This document shows positions 63,478-64,000 of a stretch of 64,000 nt of DNA, in pieces (position 1 is the stretch's first letter; each line of letters opens with the position of its first letter). The DNA is from Undibacterium pigrum (GTDB lineage Bacteria; Pseudomonadota; Gammaproteobacteria; Burkholderiales; Burkholderiaceae_D). The notes beneath the pieces are model-generated. The model ran no database searches, was not told the origin of the DNA, and saw only the letters and a list, made by a program, of their open reading frames with translations. The translations under genes and the position numbers were made by a program. The stretch spans positions 310,001 to 374,000 of the forward strand of contig NZ_QJKB01000005.1 in the NCBI RefSeq assembly GCF_003201815.1. Reading direction: 5' to 3'.

Positions 63478-64000
63478 CTAATACGGCGGCAATAAACGCC
63501 TGAACCCATGCAATAAGACGATCACCAAAAAAATAATATTGCGTGGAAATAGCCAAAAAGAGAAATGCAGCCCGGCTTTTACTTCTGGATCATGCGCCTT
63601 GCATGCCAATGCCTGCAAGTACTTGCGACTGTGTGGCCAGTCCATCAAGCCATCTTGCCACTCTTGTGGGATACCAGATAGTCCTGTACTGGCACCTGCC
63701 AGCGCACCCGCAATCGCGGCTACGCTATCAACGTCGCCACCAGCATTCACCACGGCGTCTATCGTATCGTGATAGCTGCCAAAATGCTGGTACCAGGCAA
63801 TGATGGTGAACGGCACTGTGTGCATGGTGTAGCCCGACACACCATTCTTGCCACCAAAATATTTTTGCGCAATCAATGCAGGCTCAGGGGCAAGACAGGA
63901 TTTTTGTATGCCTTTGACTGCAGCTTGCCATTCTGTGTCGCTCGACAAACTGTTGAGCATAGCAGTCAACTCATCAATGGGCGGCCTGGTCTGCCATTTT
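63478..64000 (-). CDS. ADP-ribosylglycohydrolase family protein 3 (N-terminus off window)
   Basis: The frame is open through the right edge (KWQTRPPIDEL...), so the start lies outside. Visible: NAGGDVDSVAAIAGALAGASTGLSGIP, the second metal-binding cluster (GxDxDS) of the DraG/ARH family. The C-terminus carries an additional hydrophobic helix (FPRNIIFLVIVLLHGF), which could anchor the enzyme to the membrane, unlike the two paralogues at 6220 and 7630. Confidence 0.85.
   Translation of the reverse strand, partial: KWQTRPPIDELTAMLNSLSSDTEWQAAVKGIQKSCLAPEPALIAQKYFGGKNGVSGYTMHTVPFTIIAWYQHFGSYHDTIDAVVNAGGDVDSVAAIAGALAGASTGLSGIPQEWQDGLMDWPHSRKYLQALACKAHDPEVKAGLHFSFWLFPRNIIFLVIVLLHGFRRLLPPY

Noticed and set aside
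1..64000. CRISPR arrays, prophage or integrase genes
   Set aside because: No regularly spaced repeat array, Cas gene, integrase or phage structural gene seen on either strand.

Overview
The window looks like a chromosomal segment of a Burkholderiales bacterium, probably an Oxalobacteraceae member of the Undibacterium type. This is inferred from moderate GC content, the mix of LysR and PadR/TetR regulators, MCPs, a small MreB-like protein of the Burkholderiales type, and the housekeeping genes fumC and polA. No species call is possible from the sequence alone.

Layout. 0-4 kb: an edge-truncated HEAT-like protein, a REP-type inverted repeat, a periplasmic binding-type protein, a DUF938 methyltransferase and a zinc-ribbon protein. 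4-8.6 kb: an NAD/ADP-ribose cluster. It holds an SPFH protein and an NAD-kinase-like protein, then an ADP-ribosylglycohydrolase, a macro-domain protein and a second ADP-ribosylglycohydrolase. The two transcription units start from near-identical promoters with overlapping palindromes. A third ADP-ribosylglycohydrolase runs off the right edge. 8.8-18.6 kb: fumC, a monooxygenase, an NPP-type phosphodiesterase lipoprotein, GNAT/LysR, a periplasmic chorismate mutase, a PadR-DUF2812 pair, MFS/LysR and a SHOCT lipoprotein.

19.6-22.7 kb is the most unusual part. Four tandem tRNA-like RNA genes each have their own TATAAT box exactly 7 nt before the first G, a shared body (8-bp acceptor stem, D arm, T arm) and divergent anticodon arms. 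The fourth sits directly in front of a zinc-ribbon SDR gene, which overlaps a ribonuclease-inhibitor-type LRR gene.

23-33.7 kb is accessory metabolism and regulation: MreB-like, TetR/VOC, a WGR-like beta-propeller protein, an alpha/beta hydrolase lipoprotein, and a sulfatase with a divergent LysR gene that carries a frameshift in a T7 run. 33.7-36.4 kb is a toxin-antitoxin-rich island: tRNA-Gly(CCC) with a 51-bp 3' duplication bracketing a RelE/Phd module, a HipA remnant, and VapBC. 36.4-48.8 kb holds RNase T2, a multi-PAS histidine kinase with a FixJ-type regulator, and two tandem CheY-like/MCP modules, each headed by the same 20-bp palindrome.

48.9-64 kb holds a MITE-like element, a CPBP protease, LysR/epimerase/LysE, two putative secreted zinc proteases, a DUF4214 secreted protein, and LOG and polA with abutting start codons. 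A REP-associated transposase with its cognate inverted repeats lies near the end. All calls rest on reading the sequence and family motifs; no database search was run.
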